A stretch of 21,447 nt of DNA from an uncultured Eubacteriales bacterium (lineage in GTDB: Bacteria; Bacillota; Clostridia; Christensenellales; CAG-314), in contig URET01000020.1 in assembly GCA_900546875.1 (NCBI GenBank), forward strand, positions 1-21,447, given 5' to 3'. This document shows, one piece after another, positions 1-7,052 of this stretch. The notes under the pieces were generated by a model, which saw only the letters and a list, made by a program, of their open reading frames with translations, had not been told where the DNA came from and did not search any database. Positions within the stretch are counted from its first letter, which is position 1. The number at the start of each line of letters is the position of its first letter. A program made the position numbers and the translations under genes.

Positions 1-239
1 TCCTCTGCAGACTGTTCTTGAGGAGCTTCCTGCTCCTCTTCGGGCTCTTCTTCCTCTACCTCCGCAGGCTCATGAGCATTCTCTTCCTCTGCAGACTGTT
101 CTTGAGGAGCTTCCTGCTCCTCTACGGGCTCTTCTTCCTCTTCCTCCGCAGGCTCATTAGCATTATCTTCCTCTGCAGACTGTTCTTGAGGAGCTTCCTG
201 CTCCTCTTCGGGCTCTTCTTCCTCTACCTCCGCAGGCTC
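1..239 (-). repeat. 84-bp near-perfect tandem repeat in the NYN gene
   Basis: The same 84-bp unit begins at 1, 85 and 169; the third copy matches to about 239. Units differ at only a few bases (for example GAT/GAG and AAT/CAT at the unit ends). 84 is a multiple of three, so each unit adds 28 acidic residues without shifting frame. The array continues past the left edge, so total copy number is unknown. Confidence 0.95.
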
Positions 240-758
240 TTCTCTGCGGCGGCTGACATACGGAAACGAATCATCCGCATTTTCAAAGAAATCGTCGGTC
301 AGATCGTCTATCAGGCTTATTTCATCCTGTTCTCTGATTCCCTCGAGATTGATAGTTTCGTCAACAAAATAAAGACTTTCTTCGTCGAGGTCTCCGTTAG
401 CCATAATGTACACGCCGTATTCCCTCAGCTTAGCGAACAGCGGAACCATGTCGCCCGGAGCGCAAACGATCGCTACGGCGTCGATATTGTTATTTGTCAC
501 CGTCATTTCAAGCGCGTCAAGAAGTACACGCGGGTCAAGAACGCGACTGCCTCTTTTCTTTACGCGCATGACAGGAGCCATATCGAAGCCTTTGCTCTGG
601 GCAAACTCGATGATTTCTTTATGCTTCCTGTCCACGGCACCGTATATCTTGCCATATAGCACGCTTCCCGAATTGAAAATCTGATCAATAACGTTGTCAA
701 ACTGCTCCACGGTCAGGGCTGTATTATCTATATCTATAAACAAAGCTATTTTTCTCAT
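1..758 (-). CDS. NYN-domain (LabA/DUF88-like) protein with acidic repeat tail, partial
   Basis: Runs off the left edge, so the C-terminus is missing. The start is the ATG at 756-758, with GGAG 8 nt upstream. Residues 1 to about 125 resemble a NYN/PIN-like nuclease domain: the opening strand FIDIDN carries Asp9, Asp11 and Asn12, Asp75 and Asp81 lie in a middle helix, and CAPGDMVPLF (Asp103) replaces the usual SGDxDF motif before a GVYIMANGD strand. NYN proteins are usually metal-dependent RNases or RNA-binding relatives; activity here is inferred only. A linker (about 126-172) leads into a very acidic tail of 28-residue repeats rich in Glu, Gln and Pro (EPAEVEEEEPEEEQEAPQEQ-type), still repeating at the edge. 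The tail is probably disordered. Its own sigma-A promoter lies just upstream. Confidence is good for the gene and moderate for the family. Confidence 0.75.
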   Translation of the reverse strand, partial: MRKIALFIDIDNTALTVEQFDNVIDQIFNSGSVLYGKIYGAVDRKHKEIIEFAQSKGFDMAPVMRVKKRGSRVLDPRVLLDALEMTVTNNNIDAVAIVCAPGDMVPLFAKLREYGVYIMANGDLDEESLYFVDETINLEGIREQDEISLIDDLTDDFFENADDSFPYVSRRREEPAEVEEEEPEEEQEAPQEQSAEEDNANEPAEEEEEEPVEEQEAPQEQSAEEENAHEPAEVEEEEPEEEQEAPQEQSAE

Positions 759-800
759 TTTGCGTTCTCCATAGTCAAGATTCCGTATGACGGTAAGTCT

Positions 801-829
801 ATTATACTATGCTTTTCCGTTTTTGTAAA
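801..829 (-). promoter_or_regulatory. Sigma-A promoter of the NYN gene
   Basis: On the minus strand, TTTACA (824-829), a 17-bp spacer and a perfect TATAAT (801-806). This puts the transcription start about 37 nt upstream of the ATG at 758. Confidence 0.75.
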
Positions 830-939
830 CCGTATTTTACTATTTTCCCTCCGGAAAATGCATATAAACTTTCTCGGAAAAACCGTCCGTTTCTTTAATT
901 CTTCCCGAAAACAGATTTTTTAATGCTTCCGAACCCGTT

Positions 940-1785
940 TTATCTCTCGTTTCTTTTATAAAAATATATGTACTGCTGTGCGTAACCCGAAAGACTGCCA
1001 TACCTTTCCGTCAGCGCTTTCGGAATGTCCTTTTCCTTATGACCTTGCTCATAATACTCGTGATAAACTTTTTTTATCCAGGTATCGGCAGGAAAAACAT
1101 CGGTTCTGTAAAACCCGAATAACATTATACAGTCTGCCACCTTTCCGCCCACACCTTTATAAGTCAAAAGTTTATTGCGGAGCTGCTCCGTGGAAAGCTC
1201 CGACAAAGCCGACCTGTCCGTTTCCTTCCACATTTTTGAAGAATGATACAAATAGTCCGCCCTGTACCCGCAGCCTGCCTCTTCAAAAGCTTTTTGCGGC
1301 AGATCAGCCAAAGCCTCCGCCGAAGGAAAAGCGTACCCTCCCGCGACCTTCTCACCGCATATCTCGCATAGTCTTTCGATGATCTTTCCTATCCTTTTTA
1401 TGTTGTTATTGGCCGAAATTATAAACGAAAAAAATACCTCGTCACAATCCTGTCTGAGGATCCTGAGTCCCCTCCCCGCATTCAGAGCCCTCCGCATCGG
1501 CGAACTCTCGGGCTCTCCTTCTTCTATTCTCGCCATGATCCCCGCATAGTCCGTGGAAAGGTCAAAATATTCGTAAAAATACTCCGGATCCTCGGTCTCG
1601 ATCACGGCCACGCCTTCTTTCTTTACCGCCTTGGCACATTTGTCCCCGGAATAAAATATCGCCCCGTCCTGCTCGGCTTCAAGTACCTTGCACCGGAAAA
1701 CCTCTCCGCTGTGAGCTATCTGCACCGGAGAAAACTCCTCAGCCTCCTCTATAACTATGCTTTTTCCCTTTATCTCGGCTTTCAT
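940..1785 (-). CDS. ogg: 8-oxoguanine DNA glycosylase (OGG family)
   Basis: A 281-residue HhH-GPD base-excision repair enzyme that would remove 8-oxoguanine from DNA. The N-terminal half matches the OGG_N domain (YFDLSTDYAGI is characteristic; the usual SGQ-FRW is SGEVFRC here). The C-terminal half has the helix-hairpin-helix YKGVGGKVADC, whose Lys (215 from this start) is the expected Schiff-base lysine. The catalytic Asp follows 19 residues later in FPADTW, the same spacing as human OGG1 Lys249 to Asp268. The ATG at 1785 lies 4 nt after the stop of the nitroreductase, which suggests translational coupling; no strong ribosome site precedes it. An upstream ATG at 1851 would add 22 residues and overlap the neighbour by 62 bp; it has an AGGGG-like site but adds nothing OGG-like, so I prefer 1785. 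Confidence 0.85.
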   Translation of the reverse strand: MKAEIKGKSIVIEEAEEFSPVQIAHSGEVFRCKVLEAEQDGAIFYSGDKCAKAVKKEGVAVIETEDPEYFYEYFDLSTDYAGIMARIEEGEPESSPMRRALNAGRGLRILRQDCDEVFFSFIISANNNIKRIGKIIERLCEICGEKVAGGYAFPSAEALADLPQKAFEEAGCGYRADYLYHSSKMWKETDRSALSELSTEQLRNKLLTYKGVGGKVADCIMLFGFYRTDVFPADTWIKKVYHEYYEQGHKEKDIPKALTERYGSLSGYAQQYIYFYKRNER

Positions 1786-1789
1786 TCCG

Positions 1790-2359
1790 TTACCATTTGT
1801 TAAAGTGTATTTTTTCCTGTTCGTACCTGCTTCCGTGCATCTTTGTTTCATCAGGTACCCCTATCGTGATACTCGTCATCGGACAAATATTGTCCGGAGC
1901 TCCCACCGCCTTCTTAAGCGCTTTATACCACTCCGTTCCTTCAGTCACCCCGCACCAGACAGCTCCGTATCCCAGTGCATGACATGCAAGCAAAATGTTT
2001 TCGGTGACCGCGGCACAGTCCTCCGTAAGAAATTTCAGCACGGAGTTTTTCTCCACATCCCCACAAACACATATCACAGCACCCGCACTCTTCATCATTT
2101 CAGGCTGCCGACTCCCTTCAGCAAGCAGATCCTTTGCTTTTCCCGTAAATACGACTATATGATAAGGCCGTATATTCCGCGCCGAAGGCGCACACATACC
2201 TGCGTATATCATCGTGCGCAACGCCTTCTCATCTATTTCTCCGCAACGATACTTCCTTATGCTCCCACGCGTGAAAATACCGTTCAGCAGCTCGGTGTCG
2301 GTCTTTTCATAAATATCCTGTCTTCTGTCTTCAGCTGCGATCACTGAATTCTCGTTCAT
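1790..2359 (-). CDS. Nitroreductase family protein
   Basis: A 189-residue FMN-dependent NAD(P)H oxidoreductase of the nitroreductase fold. Visible family features are RGSIRKY near residue 31 (phosphate and flavin contact), APSARNIRPYH at 57-67, the central helix DCAAVTENILLACHALGYGA (114-133), and the GVPD turn at 177-180 ahead of a short tail that contacts FMN in relatives. The substrate cannot be told from sequence. Start at ATG 2359 with AGGAGG 8 nt upstream. It is first in a two-gene operon with the OGG glycosylase; the pairing suggests a redox or oxidative-damage theme, but this is inference. Confidence 0.85.
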   Translation of the reverse strand: MNENSVIAAEDRRQDIYEKTDTELLNGIFTRGSIRKYRCGEIDEKALRTMIYAGMCAPSARNIRPYHIVVFTGKAKDLLAEGSRQPEMMKSAGAVICVCGDVEKNSVLKFLTEDCAAVTENILLACHALGYGAVWCGVTEGTEWYKALKKAVGAPDNICPMTSITIGVPDETKMHGSRYEQEKIHFNKW

Positions 2360-2431
2360 ATAAAAACCTCCTGTTTCTATCTGTCATGCCGGCTCTTCAC
2401 TGTCTCTTCCGGAGCTCCTTTTTTATCTTTA

Positions 2432-2440
2432 ATTATACCA
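2432..2440 (-). promoter_or_regulatory. Extended -10 promoter of the nitroreductase-ogg operon
   Basis: On the minus strand, TGG directly followed by a perfect TATAAT (2432-2437), an extended -10. The -35 region at the correct spacing is poor (GTGCAA), which fits an extended -10 promoter. It gives a leader of about 65 nt. Confidence 0.5.
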
Positions 2441-2490
2441 TATTTTATTCTTGATTGCACGGCATTTGCGGTTTTTTTGAAATTTTCCGA

Positions 2491-2516
2491 AAAAACGCCG
2501 TTTTTAACGGCGTTTT
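2491..2516 (-). terminator. Intrinsic terminator of the CPBP protease gene
   Basis: An 11-bp perfect inverted repeat, AAAACGCCGTT (2492-2502) and AACGGCGTTTT (2506-2516), with a 3-nt loop and T-runs on both strands. It lies about 80 nt after the stop of the minus-strand CPBP gene. Confidence 0.85.
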
Positions 2517-2594
2517 ACCATAAATCTCCATCCTTTTAGACTTGTTTGCCTGAATTTTTACGCAAAACCGCTCCGGCGCATGTTTTTCGTACGA

Positions 2595-3365
2595 TCATGC
2601 GGGACGCACAGGCGGCGTATTGCTGTTTATGATATCTTTCACCATGCTGTAAAGATACACCGCTCCGACAGCAACCGAAAGCAAAGCTGTTATTATGACG
2701 GTAGCGGTGTCCCAGCGATTTCCCTCGGCTATCTGCGCCGCCATTCCGCCGGCATTATACAGAAAATGCATTGCTATCCCCCAAAGGATATGCCCTTCCT
2801 TCATCGCTATATACCCCCACCCCACACCGAGAAGGAAGGTATAACCCATCTGTATCATGACATTGAAATTGAATCCGTCGAAGTGCGAAAGCGAGAAAAT
2901 CAACGCGGAAATAAAAAGCGCCAGGAATTTATTGCGTATATTGTCCCCCGCAATTACGAAAAAGGTTTCAAGAAGCACGCATCTGAACAAAACTTCTTCA
3001 AACAGAGCAACCGAAAAACAATAAAACAAATATAAAAATATCCGGTCAGCCGAAGCCGTTATTACCACGTTTCCGCTGAGGAGCCCGATCAACGGGGCGT
3101 TGTTGACGCAGACAACAAACATGGCAGCTATCAGCAGTGCGCGCAGCTTTCTGTCCTTAGCTCCTTCATACGGATTGACTCTGAGTTTTACGCCGTGAAG
3201 AATGGCGGCTATTGCGATAAAGCAAGCCGCGGCAAATAACCTGGAAATAATACCGCCGGTATACTCGGAAGGCATAATTTCCGTAAACTCGGAAATTGCG
3301 ATCACGCTTAATGCAGCCGCAAAAAGTATAATAACGAGGATCAGTTTAAAACCGGTAAGCTTCAT
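2595..3365 (-). CDS. CPBP family intramembrane metalloprotease
   Basis: A 256-residue, very hydrophobic protein with about 7-8 membrane segments, typical of CPBP (CAAX protease and bacteriocin-processing, Abi) proteins. All family motifs are present: Glu123-Glu124 and Arg128 in FEEVLFR, His161 in SLSHFD, and His200/Asn204 in IAMHFLYN. The Glu and His residues should form the catalytic metal site in the membrane. Bacterial members act in bacteriocin immunity, peptide maturation or membrane proteostasis; no bacteriocin gene is nearby, so the substrate is unknown. Start at ATG 3365 with AAAGGTG 6 nt upstream. It is monocistronic: a consensus promoter 18 nt before the gene and a strong terminator after it. 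Confidence 0.9.
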   Translation of the reverse strand: MKLTGFKLILVIILFAAALSVIAISEFTEIMPSEYTGGIISRLFAAACFIAIAAILHGVKLRVNPYEGAKDRKLRALLIAAMFVVCVNNAPLIGLLSGNVVITASADRIFLYLFYCFSVALFEEVLFRCVLLETFFVIAGDNIRNKFLALFISALIFSLSHFDGFNFNVMIQMGYTFLLGVGWGYIAMKEGHILWGIAMHFLYNAGGMAAQIAEGNRWDTATVIITALLSVAVGAVYLYSMVKDIINSNTPPVRPA

Positions 3366-3382
3366 ATTTACACCTTTCTTTT

Positions 3383-3411
3383 ATTATAAATCAAACCGGT
3401 TATTTTGTAAA
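3383..3411 (-). promoter_or_regulatory. Sigma-A promoter of the CPBP gene
   Basis: TTTACA (3406-3411), 17-bp spacer, TATAAT (3383-3388) on the minus strand, directly upstream of the ribosome site. The untranslated leader would be very short, about 10-12 nt. Confidence 0.8.
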
Positions 3412-3449
3412 CAATTTGCCGCCATACTCCCCGACCTCTTTACGAATAT

Positions 3450-3464
3450 TTGACAAAATGTCAA
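3450..3464. promoter_or_regulatory. Palindrome TTGACA-AAA-TGTCAA, operator-like
   Basis: A perfect 6-bp inverted repeat with a 3-bp centre, about 40 bp upstream of the CPBP -35 box. The size and symmetry suit a dimeric regulator. The half sites also resemble -35 boxes, so chance is possible. Confidence 0.3.
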
Positions 3465-3866
3465 AATTCAGAGTGGTCAGACTGCAGGCGCACAATAAAT
3501 CTTCATCTGAAACGTAAGACATTTTAACGCAATACATTTTAATTGCATCTGCAAACAAAAAACATTACCGCAAATTTTCGAATTGTCCGTTCGCTTTATG
3601 CTGCAATTCAGACAGAAATCATCAGTTTATCAAAGCCAAATATAACAGGATAAATTTTCATATGGCGCAGTCAGCCGTCCTGCAGACGCAAGAAACTTAA
3701 AATGAGGCGGGAGATTCCGTTTTGATCGAAACTGACTAAACTGTATAATTTTTCAAATGCCCGCCGCGACTAAACCGGCAAACACATGTTTTTTATCCAA
3801 TCATGCTTGCCACGTACTCGGTATGCTTTGCTTCGTTTTATACCTGCTGTTTCGGAAATTCAAGGT

Positions 3867-4514
3867 TCACCAAACAAATTCACTCTTTGCATTTTCGCCG
3901 TTATCCACAAGAATGTCCTGCGCTGTCATCGACTTATTCACTACAGTCATAAAGTATGCCCATTCCGCAATCTCTTCTTCGGACGCCCACTTCGGCAAAA
4001 GCGTCTGTTCCATGATCCTTTTCCAAAGCTTCGGATCTTCCGTCACTCTTTTATTTGAAAAAGTAATCACTCCGCCCGGAGAAAGGCTGTTTGACGTGGC
4101 GCCGTAAGGCGCAACTCTCAGGGCAACATTTTTCATATACGCCACCACCCCGCCCTTACTTGCAGCGTACTCGGGAAATTCCGCCCCCGTCCGCGCGCTT
4201 GCCGAAGCCATGAACAACACGCTCTTTATCCTGCCGTGAAAAGCGTACTTCTCGGTTACTCGGATAGCGCCTTTTAAATTAACGTCTATATCCCTCCCCG
4301 AATCCTGTACTCCGGCATTGTTTACGAGTATCTCCACTTCTCCGATCTCAGGCAGTTTTCCGGCAGAAACGTCGCTCACATAATGAGTATAACTTTCGTG
4401 ACAGATATCGCTCCCCGTTATATCTATCCCGATCACTTCGTGTCCGCATTCCAGAAACTTCAAAGCTACACTTCTTCCTATTCCTCTGCCTGTCCCGGTT
4501 ATCAGAACTTTCAT
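3867..4514 (-). CDS. Short-chain dehydrogenase/reductase (SDR), coupled to the transporter
   Basis: A 215-residue classical SDR of the Rossmann fold, somewhat shorter than the usual 250. It has the cofactor motif TGTGRGIG at 6-13, NNAG at 65-68, an active-site Ser at 104 or 106 and the catalytic YAASK (Tyr116, Lys120), then the SLSPGGV loop at 144-150. It should be an active NAD(P)H-dependent oxidoreductase; the substrate cannot be assigned. The start ATG (4514) overlaps the transporter's TGA by 4 nt (ATGA), and AGGAGG lies 9 nt upstream inside the transporter gene. It therefore shares the preQ1-type leader, which points to a role in queuosine-precursor metabolism. That role is inferred from context alone. 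Confidence 0.85.
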   Translation of the reverse strand: MKVLITGTGRGIGRSVALKFLECGHEVIGIDITGSDICHESYTHYVSDVSAGKLPEIGEVEILVNNAGVQDSGRDIDVNLKGAIRVTEKYAFHGRIKSVLFMASASARTGAEFPEYAASKGGVVAYMKNVALRVAPYGATSNSLSPGGVITFSNKRVTEDPKLWKRIMEQTLLPKWASEEEIAEWAYFMTVVNKSMTAQDILVDNGENAKSEFVW

Positions 4515-5269
4515 ATGCCGTGCCTCCTTTTTTCATTGATGTATCTGAAATATTCCTCTCCTACCCGCTCTTCCCGCCATCTCCGGCATACCGACAGCCC
4601 GAAAAAAGAAAATACGACTTCAAACAATAATTCCGCGACCATTCCGGTCAACGCACAAAAAATACACTGCCTTACGCTCCATCCGAAAAAAACCCGGCTC
4701 ACAAGAAAAGCAAATACAAGATTGTCCGTAAACTGACCGATCGCCGTAGAAATATAAGACCGGGCAAAATACGCCGCCGTGCTGTCGGGATTTTTGAAAA
4801 AAAGCTTTCCTGCGCCCCAATTTGTAAAATTATTGACAAACGCCGATACAATAAATGCCGCCGTGCTTCCCGCAAGAACATACCATGTACCGCCGAACGT
4901 TGCGTCAAGCGCGGTGTTTACTTCGTTCATATCCGAAGCGGCGTACGCCTCGCCCCAATTTCCGGGGATCACTGATCCTACGTACATAACTATGCAGAAA
5001 AACAAGTTCACAGCAGCCGAAAATACAGAAATCTGAGTTGCCGCCTTCGGGCCGAAATGTCTTGTCAGGATATCCATGGACAAAAATACCGCCCATGAAA
5101 TAATTATTCCGCAGTCAAGAGCAAGCCAATCGGATTGTACGGCTATGCTCTTATTGGCCAACAGATTCATTGAAAAAAGCGATACGACCAATATCACGGG
5201 AATATAAGCCGGTACGTTTTTTATCAGTATTTTGAATTCATTTAAATTTTCTTTGATTCTTCTTATCAT
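4511..5269 (-). CDS. yhhQ: Queuosine precursor transporter (YhhQ/VUT family)
   Basis: A 252-residue membrane protein of the YhhQ (DUF165, COG1738) family, which imports preQ0/preQ1 for tRNA queuosine synthesis. About six to seven hydrophobic segments are visible. Family signatures include SMNLLANK near residue 33, the acidic and amphipathic DCGIIISWAVFLSMD stretch, the FVNNFTNWGAGK loop, and the conserved ISTAIGQFTDNLVFAF helix followed by ELLFEVVFSFFG. Start at ATG 5269 with GGAG about 9 nt upstream. Expression appears to be set by a leader with a preQ1-I-like pseudoknot and terminator, which independently supports the substrate. It forms an operon with the SDR gene and fits with queH elsewhere in the window. 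Confidence 0.9.
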   Translation of the reverse strand: MIRRIKENLNEFKILIKNVPAYIPVILVVSLFSMNLLANKSIAVQSDWLALDCGIIISWAVFLSMDILTRHFGPKAATQISVFSAAVNLFFCIVMYVGSVIPGNWGEAYAASDMNEVNTALDATFGGTWYVLAGSTAAFIVSAFVNNFTNWGAGKLFFKNPDSTAAYFARSYISTAIGQFTDNLVFAFLVSRVFFGWSVRQCIFCALTGMVAELLFEVVFSFFGLSVCRRWREERVGEEYFRYINEKRRHGI

Positions 5270-5302
5270 GTTCTGATTCTCCGCACATTACGGAAGCATA
5301 AC

Positions 5303-5323
5303 AAAAAAGGCGCATAATGCGCC
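5303..5323 (-). terminator. Leader terminator of the preQ1-type riboswitch
   Basis: On the minus strand GGCGCA-TTA-TGCGCC (5309-5323) followed by six T (5303-5308), located between the aptamer and the transporter start. GGATGG just before the stem can pair with CCATCC in the aptamer (5353-5358), a possible competing fold. Confidence 0.8.
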
Positions 5324-5331
5324 CATCCTTT

Positions 5332-5372
5332 CCGTAGTTTTGTTTAAAGACAGGATGGTCACGAACTGTCTG
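5332..5372 (-). promoter_or_regulatory. preQ1-I-like riboswitch aptamer
   Basis: On the minus strand a 6-bp stem AGACAG/CTGTCT (5366-5371 with 5348-5353) closes a 12-nt loop that starts UUC and ends with C. This matches the loop length, the UUC opening and the ligand-reading C of the Bacillus queC preQ1-I aptamer. An A-rich tail, AAACAAAAC, leads to UACG, which pairs with loop CGUG to form an H-type pseudoknot (three Watson-Crick pairs and one G-U). The A-rich linker is a few nt longer than in queC. The aptamer lies between a consensus promoter and a terminator, ahead of a queuosine-precursor transporter. The expected logic is: ligand bound, transcription stops. Confidence 0.75.
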
Positions 5373-5381
5373 TTTTTATTC

Positions 5382-5410
5382 AGTTTACCACTTATTTCAC
5401 ACTTTGTCAA
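5382..5410 (-). promoter_or_regulatory. Sigma-A promoter of the transporter-SDR operon
   Basis: TTGACA (5405-5410), 17-bp spacer, TAAACT (5382-5387) on the minus strand. The predicted start, near 5375, lies a few nt before the aptamer stem. Confidence 0.8.
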
Positions 5411-5534
5411 TGCATTTCGGCCATATAAGTATTTCTGGCGTTTATTTTAATGCCTGTGCCGGCAGGGCTTTTTCTTATTATATTTTGTCTTTCGTCACAA
5501 AAAACAGCGTCTTTTCATGCAAAAAATATTTTCC

Positions 5535-5564
5535 GTAATAATGCCGCCGCCGTCGGCATATAAA
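5535..5564 (+). promoter_or_regulatory. Possible sigma-E-type promoter of spoIVA
   Basis: CATATAAA (5557-5564) resembles the sigma-E -10 consensus CATACAAT; GTAATAA (5535-5541), 15 bp upstream, is a weak -35. spoIVA is a sigma-E regulon gene in known spore formers. A 6-bp inverted repeat ATGCCG/CGGCAT (5541-5559) lies in the spacer. Confidence 0.3.
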
Positions 5565-5591
5565 TATTTAGCATATCAGCGGAGGTATTGT

Positions 5592-7046
5592 ATGGATATT
5601 TATAAAGATATAGCTTCCCGTACGGGCGGAGACATATATGTCGGAGTTGTCGGGCCCGTGCGTACAGGGAAATCGACTTTCATAAGCAACTTTATGCAAA
5701 AGCTCGTCACTCCCAATATAACGGACGCCTATTCCCGTGCCCGCGCAGTTGACGAGCTCCCTCAGTCCGCAGACGGCAAAACTATCATGACTACTCAGCC
5801 TCGTTTTGTCCCGGGTGAAGCCGTGGAAGTCAACTTCCGCGAAGCCACATGCCGAGTTCGTCTTATAGACTGTGTGGGATATCTTGTAGAAGGGGCTCTC
5901 GGCCACACCGAAAGCGACCGCGAACGTATGGTAAAGACGCCGTGGTCCAAAACCGAACTGCCGTTCACTCAGGCAGCCGAACTCGGTACCCATAAAGTCG
6001 TCACCGAACATTCCACCATTGCAGTAGTCGTGACCTGTGACGGAAGCTTTACGGGTATTGAACGCGAAGCATACATTCGTCCCGAGGAACGCGTTATCAA
6101 GGAGCTCAAGGAAAGCGGAAAACCCTTTGCAGTGGTTTACAACACCACCACTCCGTCTTCTCCGAAAACCCAGTCGGAAGCGCTTCTGCTTTCGGAAAAA
6201 TACGGAGTGGAGGTGCTTGCGGTAGACGTTCTCAATATGGGCGAGGATGAGATCAACTCCATCATGCTTGCCATTTTGAATGAATTTCCCGTCCGCAAAG
6301 TCGAAGTCACGCTTCCCGACTGGCTGCGCACACTTCCCGCAAGCAACCCTTTTATTTCCGAAATCATTTCGGGAGTAAGGCAGAAGGTAGTCGGGGCCGT
6401 CAAAATGAGAGACTGCTCTTCCCTCTTCAGCGGCTGCACAGAAACAGAATACCTTTTCGCTCCCGTCCTCATGAACCTGGATATGAGCAACGGCGTTGCC
6501 CGTTATGCCGTGAATGTTAAGCAGGCGCTCTTTTACAGGATCCTTTCCGATATCGGGGGAACGGACATTTCCGGAGAGTTCACACTGATAAAGTACATCG
6601 CTCAGGCTGCTTCCAATAAAGAAAAATATGAAAAAGTAAAAGACGCTCTCGAACAAGCGGAAGCTACCGGTTACGGAGCTGTGATGCCCGTTGAAAGCAG
6701 CATGTCACTCGATCCTCCCGAAATAATGAAACAAAACGGTCGTTACGGAGTCAGGCTCAGGGCGACCGCACCGAGTCTTCATATCATGAGAGTAGACGTC
6801 ACGGCAGAAGTCGCTCCCATCGTCGGGACGGAAGAACAGTCAAAGTATATGCTTTCGGAATTTGAGAACGATCCTCAGGCTCTTTGGAATACCAATATGT
6901 TCGGCAAAACGCTCGCCATGCTTGCTCAGGAAGGACTGAACGAAAAACTTTCCTCCATGTCCCCCGATCTCTATGCCAAAATCCAGCGGATTATTTTCCG
7001 TATACTCAATGAAGACAAAAAAACGCTCATATGTCTTCAGCTTTGA
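5592..7046 (+). CDS. spoIVA: Stage IV sporulation protein A, coat morphogenetic ATPase
   Basis: SpoIVA is the ATPase that polymerises on the outer forespore membrane to form the basement layer of the spore coat. The protein is 484 residues from this start, close to the usual 492. The N-terminus MDIYKDIASRTGGDIYVGVV is nearly invariant in the family. The Walker A motif GPVRTGKST is at 21-29, the switch region TIMTTQPRFVP at 64-74, and DCVGY at 93-97. The middle and C-terminal regions, ending ILNEDKKTLICLQL, correspond to the SpoIVA-specific domains that bind SpoVM and the membrane. The start is ATG 5592 with GGAGGT 6 nt upstream; an in-frame ATG at 5517 would add 25 unrelated residues. It is divergent from the transporter operon. 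The dipeptidase gene follows after 6 nt. Confidence 0.97.
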   Translation: MDIYKDIASRTGGDIYVGVVGPVRTGKSTFISNFMQKLVTPNITDAYSRARAVDELPQSADGKTIMTTQPRFVPGEAVEVNFREATCRVRLIDCVGYLVEGALGHTESDRERMVKTPWSKTELPFTQAAELGTHKVVTEHSTIAVVVTCDGSFTGIEREAYIRPEERVIKELKESGKPFAVVYNTTTPSSPKTQSEALLLSEKYGVEVLAVDVLNMGEDEINSIMLAILNEFPVRKVEVTLPDWLRTLPASNPFISEIISGVRQKVVGAVKMRDCSSLFSGCTETEYLFAPVLMNLDMSNGVARYAVNVKQALFYRILSDIGGTDISGEFTLIKYIAQAASNKEKYEKVKDALEQAEATGYGAVMPVESSMSLDPPEIMKQNGRYGVRLRATAPSLHIMRVDVTAEVAPIVGTEEQSKYMLSEFENDPQALWNTNMFGKTLAMLAQEGLNEKLSSMSPDLYAKIQRIIFRILNEDKKTLICLQL

Positions 7047-7052
7047 CGTTCC

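Larger units (their letters stand above)
3366..3866. other. 501-bp gap between the CPBP and SDR genes
   Basis: No convincing gene on either strand. It holds the CPBP promoter, a palindrome at 3450-3464, and a plus-strand promoter-like pair TTGATC (3722-3727), 16-bp spacer, TATAAT (3744-3749) that points into the 3' end of the SDR gene without a ribosome site or credible gene after it. No clear terminator follows the SDR stop. Confidence 0.6.

Noticed and set aside
1..239. 84-bp repeats (and the 69-bp collagen repeats) as a CRISPR array
   Set aside because: The units are contiguous with no variable spacers and keep the reading frame, so they are coding tandem repeats.
18..659. Plus-strand open frame rich in Leu/Phe/Arg
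   Set aside because: It is the antisense of the Glu-rich repeats of the NYN gene, whose minus-strand frame has a promoter, a ribosome site and a recognisable domain.
1785..1851. Longer start for the OGG glycosylase at 1851
   Set aside because: It would overlap the nitroreductase by 62 bp and add 22 residues not expected in OGG_N; the ATG at 1785 fits a coupled start.
5568..6656. 362-codon minus-strand open frame opposite spoIVA
   Set aside because: It lies entirely within spoIVA, has no ribosome site and resembles no protein; it is a by-product of spoIVA codon usage.
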